NCBI RefSeq assembly: GCF_030209375.1
Contig: NZ_JARVSC010000001.1
Coordinates: 1 to 64,000, forward strand
Direction of reading: 5' to 3'
From: Plantibacter sp. ME-Dv--P-122b
GTDB taxonomy: Bacteria; Actinomycetota; Actinomycetes; Actinomycetales; Microbacteriaceae
DNA: 64,000 nucleotides
Shown one piece after another: positions 42,125 to 50,168 of this stretch. Every line of letters begins with the position of its first letter. Positions within the stretch are counted from its first letter, which is position 1. The translations under genes and the position numbers were made by a program. The notes below the pieces were generated by a model that was not told the origin of the DNA, made no database searches, and saw only the letters and a list, made by a program, of their open reading frames with translations.

Positions 42125-42325
42125 TCAGCCCTGCTCGGTGTCCTCGGGGTCCGCGCCCGGGCGCACCGCCGCGTCGTCGCGGATGTCGATGCGGGTGACG
42201 CCGTCACCCTGGTCGGTGACGTCGATGCGGGGAGCCGCGTCGGCTTCGGTCGCGTTCGGGGCGGTCGTCAGCTGGTCGTGCCGGTTCTCGTCGTGCGTGT
42301 TGGGAGTCTGGTCGCTGTCGGTCAT
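42125..42325 (-). CDS. small acidic protein (66 aa)
   Basis: 66 residues, polar, with an N-terminal MTDSDQTPNTHDENRHDQ and a central PRIDVTDQGDGVTRIDIRDD. ATG 42325 lies six bases after TATCGT, so the transcript is probably leaderless; a start at 42388 is rejected. No family recognised. It shares the terminator at 42067-42110 with the gene at 41908. Confidence 0.68.
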   Translation of the reverse strand: MTDSDQTPNTHDENRHDQLTTAPNATEADAAPRIDVTDQGDGVTRIDIRDDAAVRPGADPEDTEQG

Positions 42326-42428
42326 GCCCAGACGATAGCGCACGGGCACCCTGTGCTTCGCGGTATACCCTCCGGGTTGCGGATGCAAGGTCTGACGGCC
42401 CGACCGCTTCGGTTCCCAGAATGGTCGT

Positions 42429-42770
42429 ATGAGGAAGTTGCACTACGCCGGCGGGTACCTGCTGATGGCCGACCAGACCTGCAAGGCCTTGCTCCGGTAC
42501 GCGCGCGCCCTCGCCCAGACCGGCGAGTCCGACATCGCGGTGGTGCCGACCATCTCGGACGGCGGCAGCCTCGGATACGCCCACCTCCTCGTCGGGCCGG
42601 CGAGCCAACTGTTCTCGACCCCCGTGGAGAACGCGTCGAAGGAGCCCTTCGACGAGGAGATCATCGCCGAGCTCGAACGGCGGACCGCGGCTCTGCAGCC
42701 GGCACGGCCGGAGTGGGCGACCGAACTCACCGACGTCGACGATCTGGAGTTCGACGAACGTTCCATGTGA
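42429..42770 (+). CDS. hypothetical protein (113 aa)
   Basis: 113 residues beginning MRKLHYAGGYLLMADQTCKALLRYARALAQTG. CAGAAT lies six bases before ATG 42429 (leaderless). The middle (AVVPTISDGGSLGYAHLLVGPASQLF) alternates hydrophobic and polar residues as in a small alpha/beta protein; the C-terminus is acidic. No named family recognised, but similar proteins next to DUF7882-like genes are common in Microbacteriaceae, as far as I recall. Confidence 0.72.
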   Translation: MRKLHYAGGYLLMADQTCKALLRYARALAQTGESDIAVVPTISDGGSLGYAHLLVGPASQLFSTPVENASKEPFDEEIIAELERRTAALQPARPEWATELTDVDDLEFDERSM

Positions 42771-42819
42771 GTGCAGCTCGGGCCGCGGTCATGCCCCGAG
42801 GGTCGCGAGACCGCGAGGG

Positions 42820-43125
42820 TCAGGTGCGCGGACCCGGCTCCGGCACGAGGACGAGCCCCTGGTTCGAGTCGGCGCTGACCGCGAGCGCATCGAGCCAGGC
42901 GCGGTTGAGTTCGACCGGGACGCTGCCCGCGTACTTGAACCGGAGGGACATCGCCGGGTGCAGCCAGATCGTCGTCCGCCCGTCGCCGGACCGAGGGTCG
43001 TCCTTCCACCCGAAGTAGAACGCTTCGCCGCGACGCAACTTCGCACCGATGACCTGCTGCAGATGGGCGAGGACGCGATCGTCGAACGTCACCGACACGT
43101 CTGCGTCGTAGATCATCTTGCCCAT
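42820..43125 (-). CDS. DUF7882-like small protein, paralogue 3
   Basis: 101 residues starting MGKMIYDADVSVTFDDRVLAHLQQVIGAKLRRGEAF. The FDDRVLAHLQ block, RRGEAFYFGW and GRTTIWLHPAMSLRFKY match paralogue 1 closely. GCAGGAG precedes ATG 43125. Third member of the local family (with 40993 and 41566). Cytoplasmic, no signal peptide; function unknown. Confidence 0.83.
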   Translation of the reverse strand: MGKMIYDADVSVTFDDRVLAHLQQVIGAKLRRGEAFYFGWKDDPRSGDGRTTIWLHPAMSLRFKYAGSVPVELNRAWLDALAVSADSNQGLVLVPEPGPRT

Positions 43126-43237
43126 GGGTTCTCCTGCTCCGCTCTCCGGTCTCCACCGTAGGCCCGGTCCTGTGGGATGCACCACGTTCCCCGAGGGGGT
43201 TGCGGACCGGCGTTGCTCGCCGGACCTGACACGCCGA

Positions 43238-43266
43238 AGCGGCACCGGCGCGATGCCGGTGCCGCT
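43238..43266 (-). terminator. terminator of the DUF2795-like gene
   Basis: AGCGGCACCGGC (43238-43249) pairs perfectly with GCCGGTGCCGCT (43255-43266), loop GCGAT. It begins 21 bases beyond the stop at 43287 on the minus strand. Confidence 0.8.
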
Positions 43267-43286
43267 CAGCAGTGGTGCGCGATCGC

Positions 43287-43487
43287 TCAGACGCTGATCG
43301 GGAGCGCCTCCGCGATCGAGGTGCGGTGCAGGACGTCCCAGCGGCTGGTGTAGCTGCGCTCGGGGAGCGATCGCAGCGCCTCGATCAGGTGGGCCGGGAG
43401 CAGGTCGCGGCGGGCCTCACGCGTCAGGTCGCTGGGGCGGCAGGGGTACTCCATGCCGCGTAGGAATTCGTCGAGCTCGGTGAACAC
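43287..43487 (-). CDS. DUF2795-like small protein
   Basis: About 66 residues (FLRGMEYPCRPSDLTREARRD, LPAHLIEALRSLPERSYTSRWDVLHR) with the layout of DUF2795: YPAxxxDL near the start and LRSLPDRxY near the end. AGAGGAG abuts an ATG at 43493, leaving no spacer, whereas GTG at 43487 has a proper six-base spacer, so GTG is taken as the start. A terminator follows. The gap 43488-43671 shows no gene beyond the next promoter. Confidence 0.72.
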   Translation of the reverse strand: MFTELDEFLRGMEYPCRPSDLTREARRDLLPAHLIEALRSLPERSYTSRWDVLHRTSIAEALPISV

Positions 43488-43671
43488 GAGCATCTCCTCT
43501 CTGGGCGCGTCGTGGCACCCGATGTCAGGCGGGCCGGCTGCGTCGACCGGTCGTCAGACCGCCGTGCCCTCCTACGAGTGTCCTTCCCGTTCGATCGTTC
43601 AGCGCGCTCTTGCCTTTCCGCGGCCGAGCTGCTATTCGACGAGGCCCGTAGGTCCGGACTAGCGTGTGCCC

Positions 43672-44334
43672 ATGACGAAGCTCCGGGTCCACAATCTCGC
43701 CGTCTCGCTCGACGGGTTCGCCACGGGCGAGGGCCAGTCCTTCGAGACCCCCTTCGGCCACGCCGGGCACCGACTCATGCAGTGGTTCTTCCCGACCCGC
43801 ACCTTCGTGTCCATGAGCGGGCACGAGGACGAAGCGGTCGGCGCGGGGACGCGTGGCGTCGACGACGCGTTCGCAGCGGCCACCGGCGATCGCATCGGCG
43901 TCGAGATCATGGGCCGGCGCAAGTTCGGTCCGCAGCTCGGACCCTGGGAGGACGAGAGCTGGCGGGGATGGTGGGGCGAGGAACCGCCGTTCCACACGCC
44001 GGTCGTCGTGCTGACCCACCATGAACGCCCGGACCTGGTGGTCGGTGAGACGACGTTCCTCTTCCGCGACCTGCACGCCGTCGACGCGTTGTCGTTCGCG
44101 ACGTCGCTCGCCGACGGACTCGACGTCCGTCTCGGCGGAGGACCGACGACCGTCCGCCAGTTCCTCGAGGCCGACCTCGTCGACCATCTCCACGTGGTCG
44201 TCGTCCCGATCCTGCTCGGTCGTGGGGTGCGGCTCTGGGACGGGCTCGAAGGCCTCGAGGAGCGCTTCACCATCGAGGTGACCGCATCACCGAGTGGCGT
44301 CGTGCATCAGGTGTTCGCGCGGAAGCCGCGCTGA
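43672..44334 (+). CDS. RibD C-terminal/DHFR-like reductase
   Basis: 220 residues of the dihydrofolate-reductase-like RibD_C fold: NLAVSLDGFATG at the start, GVEIMGRRKFGPQLGPW, PVVVLTHHERP, VRLGGGPTTVRQFLEADLVDHLHVVVVPILLGRG. Probably an NADPH-dependent reductase of a small molecule; it is a stand-alone domain, not the riboflavin enzyme itself. ATG 43672 lies six bases after TAGCGT (leaderless); a GTG two codons earlier is the alternative. Confidence 0.9.
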   Translation: MTKLRVHNLAVSLDGFATGEGQSFETPFGHAGHRLMQWFFPTRTFVSMSGHEDEAVGAGTRGVDDAFAAATGDRIGVEIMGRRKFGPQLGPWEDESWRGWWGEEPPFHTPVVVLTHHERPDLVVGETTFLFRDLHAVDALSFATSLADGLDVRLGGGPTTVRQFLEADLVDHLHVVVVPILLGRGVRLWDGLEGLEERFTIEVTASPSGVVHQVFARKPR

Positions 44335-44361
44335 GGGTCGATCGAGGCCGGAGACCGGTCC

Positions 44362-45102
44362 TCAGAGCTCGAGGCGTCGCTCCACGATGTCGCGGGCGAC
44401 GTCGGCCAGTGCACGACGTCCGCTGCGAGCGTGCCTGCGGATCCGCTCGAAGGCGTCCTCGACCGAGATCGCGGCGGTGTAGGCGACGACGCCCTTCGCC
44501 TGCTCGATGACCACTCGCGACTGCAGCGCAGCCTCCAGCTGCTGCCGGGTGGCGTCGCTCTCGCGGAGGGTGCGTTCGTGCAGGATGCCGATGGTCGCGA
44601 CGTCGGCCATCGCCTGCGCAGCACGTGACTCGAACCGGTCGAGGGCCTCAGGTGTCCTCCGGAACAGATTCAGCGTACCGATCGTGGTGCGCCGCAGCCT
44701 CAGCGGGAAGGCATGGGCCGATCGGAACCCCGCTGTCGCGGCCTCTTCGGCGAATCTCGGCCACTCCAAGGCGACCGCGGCGATCTCGGGGATCGAGACC
44801 GGCCTCGCCTCATGGAAGCTCTCGATGCAGGGACCCTCGTCCGCGCTCAGCTGGATGAGCTCGACGAGCTTGCCGGACTCGCTCGTCGATGCCACCAGTT
44901 CCAGATCGCCGCGCGGGTCCGCGAGGAGGATGCCGGAGGCCTCGACATCGAGGAGGTCGACACTGGCGTCGACCAGGATCTGGAGCAGGTCGACGACGTC
45001 GTAGTCGTCCACCAGGGTGTCGGCGAGCGTCGCGAACACGTCGAGCAGGGCGGTCGAGTGGCGGAGCTCGGAACCGGTCCCGTCGTCGCCGCGCGCGCTC
45101 AT
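44362..45102 (-). CDS. GAF and ANTAR domain regulator, second gene of a pair
   Basis: 246 residues: a GAF domain (about 35-165; LLDVEASGILLADPRGDLELVAST; EGPCIESF) and a C-terminal ANTAR domain (about 180-238; ALQSRVVIEQAKGVVAYTAAISVEDAFERIRRHAR). ANTAR proteins bind paired hairpins in nascent RNA and prevent termination. Its ATG 45102 overlaps the stop of another GAF-ANTAR gene (ATGA), so the two are co-translated and may dimerise with each other. GAF ligand unknown. Confidence 0.93.
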   Translation of the reverse strand: MSARGDDGTGSELRHSTALLDVFATLADTLVDDYDVVDLLQILVDASVDLLDVEASGILLADPRGDLELVASTSESGKLVELIQLSADEGPCIESFHEARPVSIPEIAAVALEWPRFAEEAATAGFRSAHAFPLRLRRTTIGTLNLFRRTPEALDRFESRAAQAMADVATIGILHERTLRESDATRQQLEAALQSRVVIEQAKGVVAYTAAISVEDAFERIRRHARSGRRALADVARDIVERRLEL

Positions 45103-45803
45103 CGCTCGTCTTCGATCGTGTCGTCGCGCAGCACATAGCCCGTGCGACGTTCGAGGATGTCCTCGGCGACGTCCGACATCGAGCGGTTCTGGGCGAAGGC
45201 CTGAGCCTGGATGAGCAGGTGGGCGTCGTCGGGTGTGAGGCCGAGTTGCGCGATCACGAACCCGGTCGCCTGATGGATCCGGCGTCGGGCGTGGGGTTTC
45301 AGTTGCGCCGTGTCGGGGAGGCTCGCGAGTTCGAGGGTGCGTCGGAGCACGTACCGGCTGAGCGGGCGGGTGAGGGACATCATGTCCTCGACCGCCTGCG
45401 TGTCCAGCGTGCGCTCGTCGGTGTCGTACAGCTCGACCGCGCCCACCTGGAGCGGCCCGACGCGGAGTGGGAAGGCGAAGATGGAGCCGACCGCGTGGTC
45501 GCGGATCGCCTCGGTGAACGACGGCCAGGAGTCGTAGCCGTTCCGCTTGACGGCCTCCTCGAGCACCGGACGGCCGCTGCCGACGGCGTCCCAGCAGGGG
45601 CCTTCGGAGAGGTCGAACTGCAACTCGTCGAGCAACGCGATCTGCTCGTCGCTCGCGGCGATCGTCTCGGGGCTCAGGGTGTCGCCGAGCGTCGCGATCG
45701 AGACGCCGCTGAGGGGCATGAGTCGCAGGATCGGCTCCACCAGCTGGTCGTCCTCGTCGACCCGGTCGAGTGCGCTGTACACGATGGCGAAGGTGTCGCT
45801 CAT
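45099..45803 (-). CDS. GAF and ANTAR domain regulator, first gene of a pair
   Basis: 234 residues from ATG 45803 with GAAGGA upstream. GAF part: LMPLSGVSIATLGDTLSPETIAASDEQIALLDELQ, FDLSEGPCWDAV, FAFPLRVGPLQVGAVELY. ANTAR part (about 165-230): RRIHQATGFVIAQLGLTPDDAHLLIQAQAFAQNRSM. It is only distantly similar to the next gene; the pair looks like an old duplication. Predicted RNA-binding antiterminators, cytoplasmic. Confidence 0.92.
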   Translation of the reverse strand: MSDTFAIVYSALDRVDEDDQLVEPILRLMPLSGVSIATLGDTLSPETIAASDEQIALLDELQFDLSEGPCWDAVGSGRPVLEEAVKRNGYDSWPSFTEAIRDHAVGSIFAFPLRVGPLQVGAVELYDTDERTLDTQAVEDMMSLTRPLSRYVLRRTLELASLPDTAQLKPHARRRIHQATGFVIAQLGLTPDDAHLLIQAQAFAQNRSMSDVAEDILERRTGYVLRDDTIEDER

Positions 45804-45939
45804 GTCCGCAGTCCTTCCGGGTCGAGGGTGGTCTCCGCTCATCGTACGGGCATCATGCCGCGATCGGCGGGTGGTGATCCGTCCTGCCTGGGAAAGCAAG
45901 GGGCCGCCCCGGCGGGGTGGATTCGCCTAACGTGGCGTC

Positions 45940-46014
45940 ATGCCTCTGACGACGACAACCCCTCCGCGCCCCTCCGCCCACCGGTCCGCAGCAATCGATC
46001 GGTCGGCGCGATGA
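45940..46014 (+). CDS. 24-aa leader peptide upstream of the SDR gene
   Basis: ATG 45940 lies six bases after TAACGT and opens a 24-codon frame (MPLTTTTPPRPSAHRSAAID and four more residues) whose TGA overlaps the SDR ATG at 46011 (ATGA). The SDR has no good ribosome site of its own. I infer a leaderless mRNA on which the short frame delivers ribosomes to the SDR; four consecutive Thr codons and several Pro/Arg codons could make it sensitive to translation speed. Confidence 0.5.
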   Translation: MPLTTTTPPRPSAHRSAAIDRSAR

Positions 46015-47009
46015 GCCGCGGGGTCGCCGTCGTCACCGGCGGAACCGCAGGGCTCGGTCGTGCGACCGTCCGTGAACTCGCCGTCCGAGGCTGGGACGTC
46101 GCGGTGCTGGCGCGTGGCGAGGACGGACTCGCGGCGACCATCGCGGAAGTCGAGCAGGCCGGCCGTCGTGCTCTCGCGGTGCCGACGGACGTCGCCGACC
46201 GGGAGGCCGTCGAACAGGCGGCGGACCGGGTCGAGGCGGAACTCGGACCGATCGAACTGTGGGTGAACTGCGCCATGGTCGGCGTCTTCGGGGACTTCCT
46301 CACGACCGAACCGGCCGACTTCGAGCGCGCCGTCGCCGTCAACTTCTTCGGCTTCGTCAACGGCACCCGGGCCGCCCTCTCGCGCATGGTCCCGCGCGAC
46401 CGCGGGCACGTCATCCAGGTCGGTTCCGCCCTCGCCCACCGCGGCATCCCGCTGCAGGCCGCCTACTGCGGGTCGAAGTTCGGTGCCCGAGGCTTCACGG
46501 AGTCGGTCACCGCCGAACTGCTCCACGACCACAGCAACGTCAAGCTCTCGACCGTGGACATGCCCGCGCTCAACACCATCCAGTTCAGCTGGGTGAAGTC
46601 GCAGTTGCCCGAGCACCCGCAGCCGGTGCCGCCGATCTACCAACCCGAGGTCGGTGCGACCGCCATCGCCGACGTCGCGGACCGACCGCGGCGACGGACC
46701 TGGGTGGGGGAGTCCACCGTCGGCACGATCCTCGGCGACCGCTTCGCCGGCGGATTCCTCGACTGGTTCCTCGCCAGGACCGGGTACTCCGGTCAGCTTG
46801 CGCCGGACAAGCACGACCCGCGCATGCCCGACAACGTCTACACGCCCGCTCCCGGTGACCACGGCGCCCGTGGCGTGTTCAGTGACAAGGCCCACTCGTG
46901 GAGTCCGCAGACCTGGGCGATCCGCCACCGGCGCGGGGTGTACGCGGCGGCCGCCGGCACCCTCGCAGCGGGTGTCGCCCTGGTGGCCGGCGCGGCGAAG
47001 CGGCGCTGA
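46011..47009 (+). CDS. SDR-family oxidoreductase with C-terminal membrane tail
   Basis: 332 residues: TGGTAGLG (9-16), a changed NCAM in place of NNAG, catalytic Ser in QVGSALAH, and YCGSK (about 153). The C-terminal 90 residues are unusual: FLARTGYSGQLAPDKHDPRMPDNVYTP, then DKAHSWSPQTW, and a final hydrophobic AAAAGTLAAGVALVAGAAKRR-type anchor. This layout is typical of an actinobacterial SDR group found with SRPBCC and phytoene-dehydrogenase-like genes, as here. It overlaps the leader peptide by four bases and is followed after five bases by the FAD enzyme. Confidence 0.92.
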   Translation: MSRGVAVVTGGTAGLGRATVRELAVRGWDVAVLARGEDGLAATIAEVEQAGRRALAVPTDVADREAVEQAADRVEAELGPIELWVNCAMVGVFGDFLTTEPADFERAVAVNFFGFVNGTRAALSRMVPRDRGHVIQVGSALAHRGIPLQAAYCGSKFGARGFTESVTAELLHDHSNVKLSTVDMPALNTIQFSWVKSQLPEHPQPVPPIYQPEVGATAIADVADRPRRRTWVGESTVGTILGDRFAGGFLDWFLARTGYSGQLAPDKHDPRMPDNVYTPAPGDHGARGVFSDKAHSWSPQTWAIRHRRGVYAAAAGTLAAGVALVAGAAKRR

Positions 47010-47014
47010 GCACG

Positions 47015-48493
47015 ATGGCGCGGCGCGACGAGTTCGACGCGGTGGTCGTCGGCGCGGGCCCCAACGGGCTCGCGGCCGCGGTGACTCTCGCCCGGGCCGG
47101 CCTGCACGTGCAGGTGGTCGAGCGGGGCGACACGATCGGTGGTGGAGCCAGGACCGCTGAGCTGACCCTGCCCGGCTTCCACCACGACATCTGCTCCGCG
47201 GTCCACCCGATGGCGCTCGCCTCCGGATTCTTCCGGTCCTTCGGGCTCGAGCGCCGCATCGACCTCGTCGTGCCGGAGATCTCCTACGCCCACCCGCTCG
47301 ACGGTGGACGGGCCGGTATCGCCTATCGCGACATCGACCGCACCGCCGACGCCCTCGGACGTGACGGCGCGGCCTGGCGCTCGCTCATGGGTCCGCTCGC
47401 CGCCGACGCCGACCGTGTGTCGCAGTTCACCGGCGGCAAGCTCCTGCAGGTGCCGCGCCATCCGGTCACGGTCGCGCGCTTCGGCTTGCGTGCCCTCGAG
47501 CAGGGCAGCCCGGCATGGAACCTCCGGTTCCGTGAGGAGACCGCTCCGGCGATGCTCAGTGGTGTCGCCGCCCACTCCATCCGGCCGATGCCGAGCCTGT
47601 CCACCTCGGCCGCCGCCCTGTCGCTCGGCGCATACGCGCACGCACGCGGCTGGCCCATCCCCGTCGGCGGCAGCCAGGCCATCGTCGACGCACTCGCGGA
47701 CGACCTGCTGGCCCACGGCGGTGAGATCGTCACCGGAACCGAGGTGCGCTCCATCGACGACCTGCCGTCCGCCCGCGCCGTCCTGTTCGACACGACGCCG
47801 AAGGCGCTCGCCGAGATCGCGGGCAGCCGACTACCCGACGCATACCTCCGTCGGCTCTCCCGGTTCCGGTACGGCGACGGCGTGGCCAAGGTCGACTTCG
47901 CGCTCTCGGGCCCCGTCCCGTGGACGAACCCGGACCTGGCCCGGGCCGGCACGCTCCACCTCGGCGGGACCCGGCCGGAGATCGCCGCCGCCGAGCGCGA
48001 CGTCGCCCGTGGTCGGCACAGCGAGTCGCCCTACGTCCTCGTCTCGCAGCCCGACGTCGGCGATCCTGGTCGCGCTCCCGGTGACGCGCAGGTCCTCTGG
48101 GCGTACACGCACGTGCCGAGCGGGTCCGGTCTCGACCAGACCGAGGCGATCACCCGGCAGATCGAGCGCTTCGCCCCCGGGTTCCGCGACGTGATCCTGA
48201 CGTCGGCGTCGATGACCGCCCGCGACATGGCGCGGTACAACCCGAACTACGTGCTCGGCGACATCGCGGCCGGCGCTGCGAGCTTCGCGCAGCTCGTCGC
48301 GCGTCCGGTGATCTCGAACGACCCGTGGCGGACGCCGGCGCCGGGGATCTTCCTCTGCTCCTCGTCGACCCCGCCCGGCCCCGGCGTCCACGGCCTGGCC
48401 GGGTGGCACGCCGCCCGCAGTGCGCTCCGCTCGGTCTTCGGCCGCGATCGTATGCCGTCGCTCGCGCCCGACCGACCGCGTCCGACCTCCTGA
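47015..48493 (+). CDS. FAD-dependent phytoene-desaturase-like oxidoreductase
   Basis: 492 residues: FAD-binding start DAVVVGAGPNGLAAAVTLARAGLHVQVVE (about 7-35), GGGARTAELTLPGFHHDICSAVHP, and the C-terminal GIFLCSSSTPPGPGVHGLAGWHAA. The family covers carotenoid desaturases/isomerases and NAD(P)/FAD oxidoreductases of unknown substrate; there are no carotenoid genes here, so a generic lipid or polyprenoid oxidation is more careful. ATG 47015 has no strong ribosome site and depends on the upstream stop five bases away. Confidence 0.92.
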   Translation: MARRDEFDAVVVGAGPNGLAAAVTLARAGLHVQVVERGDTIGGGARTAELTLPGFHHDICSAVHPMALASGFFRSFGLERRIDLVVPEISYAHPLDGGRAGIAYRDIDRTADALGRDGAAWRSLMGPLAADADRVSQFTGGKLLQVPRHPVTVARFGLRALEQGSPAWNLRFREETAPAMLSGVAAHSIRPMPSLSTSAAALSLGAYAHARGWPIPVGGSQAIVDALADDLLAHGGEIVTGTEVRSIDDLPSARAVLFDTTPKALAEIAGSRLPDAYLRRLSRFRYGDGVAKVDFALSGPVPWTNPDLARAGTLHLGGTRPEIAAAERDVARGRHSESPYVLVSQPDVGDPGRAPGDAQVLWAYTHVPSGSGLDQTEAITRQIERFAPGFRDVILTSASMTARDMARYNPNYVLGDIAAGAASFAQLVARPVISNDPWRTPAPGIFLCSSSTPPGPGVHGLAGWHAARSALRSVFGRDRMPSLAPDRPRPTS

Positions 48494-48526
48494 CCTCGTC
48501 CCTGCTCCATCGAAAGGAACACCACC

Positions 48527-49108
48527 GTGTCCCACACCACCCGGATCCTCGACTGCCCGCCCGACCGCGTCTTCGCAGTCCTCGCCGACGGCTGGCTCTT
48601 CCCGGCGTGGGTGGTCGGCGCGTCCCGCATGCGCGACGTCGGTGACCGGTGGCCGCACGTGGGCGGGAAGCTGCACCACTCCTTCGGGGTCTGGCCAGCC
48701 GTGCTGAACGACGAGACGACCGTGCTCCAGTGGGACCCGCCGCACCGGTTCGTCATCCAGCCGAAGGGGTGGCCGCTCGGTGAGGCCCGCGTCGCGGTCG
48801 AGGTCGAGCCGCACGAGCGCGGGTGCGTCGTCCACCTGCATGAGCACGCCGTGACGGGCCCCGGTGCACTGATCCCGGTCTGGCTCCTCGACATCGGGCT
48901 GCACATCCGCAACATCGAGACCCTGCGACGGCTCGCCCACCTCGCTGAGGGCGGCGCCGGTGGGACGCACCTCGTGGAGGCGGCCGAGCCGACGGCAGAC
49001 GACCGGAAGAACGCCGAGTTCCCGAAGCGGTCGTTGTTCGCGCGGGTGGCGTCGGTCCTCGTCGTCGCCGTGCCGGTGGTCGCGGTGGCGCGCAAGCTCG
49101 CCCGGTGA
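48527..49108 (+). CDS. SRPBCC-family protein with membrane tail
   Basis: 193 residues. A START/polyketide-cyclase-like helix-grip fold (about 1-140; LDCPPDRVFAVLADGWLFPAWVVGASRMR; WPLGEARVAVEVEPHERG; HEHAVTGPG) is followed by one hydrophobic helix at the end (SLFARVASVLVVAVPVVAVARKLAR). It should bind a hydrophobic ligand at the membrane. GTG 48527 with AAAGGAAC. Third gene of a conserved actinobacterial neighbourhood with the SDR and FAD enzyme. Confidence 0.88.
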   Translation: MSHTTRILDCPPDRVFAVLADGWLFPAWVVGASRMRDVGDRWPHVGGKLHHSFGVWPAVLNDETTVLQWDPPHRFVIQPKGWPLGEARVAVEVEPHERGCVVHLHEHAVTGPGALIPVWLLDIGLHIRNIETLRRLAHLAEGGAGGTHLVEAAEPTADDRKNAEFPKRSLFARVASVLVVAVPVVAVARKLAR

Positions 49109-49120
49109 CGGTGTCCGGTC

Positions 49121-49627
49121 ATGCCTGCCACGGGTGACCCGGCCGACGCCCTGCCCGGGGACGGCCGCGACGAGACGCTGAACGAGCGGTCCGACCGCAA
49201 CTGGTCCGAGGTGCTGCAGGAGTTCCGCGTCCTGCAGACGGGCACCCAGATCCTCGCGGGTTTCCTGCTGACGCTGCCGTTCCAGCCACGGTTCACCGAG
49301 CTCAGTGGATTCGACCACGTGCTGTACCTCGTCCTCGTGGTCCTGGCCGTGACGGTGACGCTCCTGGCGCTCGCGCCGGTCATCCTGCACCGGCTGGTCT
49401 TCGGGCGACTGGAGAAACCACAGCTGGTGCGGCTGTCCAGCAGGATCCTCATGGTGTGTCTCGGGGCGGCGTCGCTGCTGTTCGCGGGGATCGTCCTGTT
49501 CGTCTTCGACTTTGTCGCGTCGCCTGCTGTCGGGCTGTGGGCGGGCGGCGCAGTGGTCGTCGTCATCGGGCTGGTGTGGATCGTCGGCCCGCGCCTGATC
49601 CGGGGCGCGCGCGACCGCGTGTCCTGA
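49121..49627 (+). CDS. DUF6328 family membrane protein
   Basis: 168 residues with four predicted helices (about 45-62, 68-92, 108-130, 138-158). The N-terminal motif NWSEVLQEFRVLQTGTQILAGFLLTLPFQPRF is the DUF6328 hallmark. Function unknown. ATG 49121 lies twelve bases after the SRPBCC stop, so it closes the four-gene operon with the SDR. Confidence 0.9.
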   Translation: MPATGDPADALPGDGRDETLNERSDRNWSEVLQEFRVLQTGTQILAGFLLTLPFQPRFTELSGFDHVLYLVLVVLAVTVTLLALAPVILHRLVFGRLEKPQLVRLSSRILMVCLGAASLLFAGIVLFVFDFVASPAVGLWAGGAVVVVIGLVWIVGPRLIRGARDRVS

Positions 49628-49667
49628 GGTGATCGACGTGCCCGCGGTGAGCCCCGAGAATGGGACG

Positions 49668-50090
49668 ATGCCCGACACCTGCACCTTCTGCCGCATCCTG
49701 CGTGACGAGCCCGACGACGTCACCTGGGTGGAGCGCGAGGACGAGGCGGTCGCCTTCCGGCCGTTGCCCGAGTCGGAGCTCGCGCCCGGCCACACCCTGG
49801 TGGTGCCGCGGGCGCACAGCATCGGCCTGCTGGACGCCGACCCGCGAGCGCTGCAGGCGACGACCGCCCTCGCTCAGCGGGTGGGACGCGCGATGCGGGC
49901 CGCGCTCGGTGCGACCGGCGTCGTCGTGCTGAGCGCGTCCGGTGCCGACGCCGGGCAGAGCGTCCCGCACCTCCACCTCCACGTCGTCCCGTGCTGGGAT
50001 GACGACGGGGTCACCTTCTGGCCCGAGGGCCGCTCGAAGCACCGGGTCGACGGCGACCCGCACGAGCTCCTCGCGGAGATGTTCGAGTAG
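49668..50090 (+). CDS. HIT-family hydrolase
   Basis: 140 residues: zinc-type Cys pair CTFC (5-8), and the histidine triad HLHLHVVP (His101, 103, 105). HIT proteins cleave nucleotide phosphoramidates or dinucleoside polyphosphates. ATG 49668 lies six bases after GAGAAT (leaderless); a GTG at 49629 would add 13 non-conserved residues. A second, C-terminal metal ligand is not evident. Independent unit downstream of the DUF6328 gene. Confidence 0.92.
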   Translation: MPDTCTFCRILRDEPDDVTWVEREDEAVAFRPLPESELAPGHTLVVPRAHSIGLLDADPRALQATTALAQRVGRAMRAALGATGVVVLSASGADAGQSVPHLHLHVVPCWDDDGVTFWPEGRSKHRVDGDPHELLAEMFE

Positions 50091-50168
50091 GGCCCAGCCA
50101 GCCGCGGTCTCAAGTTCCCATGAACGAGTCGGTGCACCAACTATGGTGATGCTGACCCAGGAGGAACA

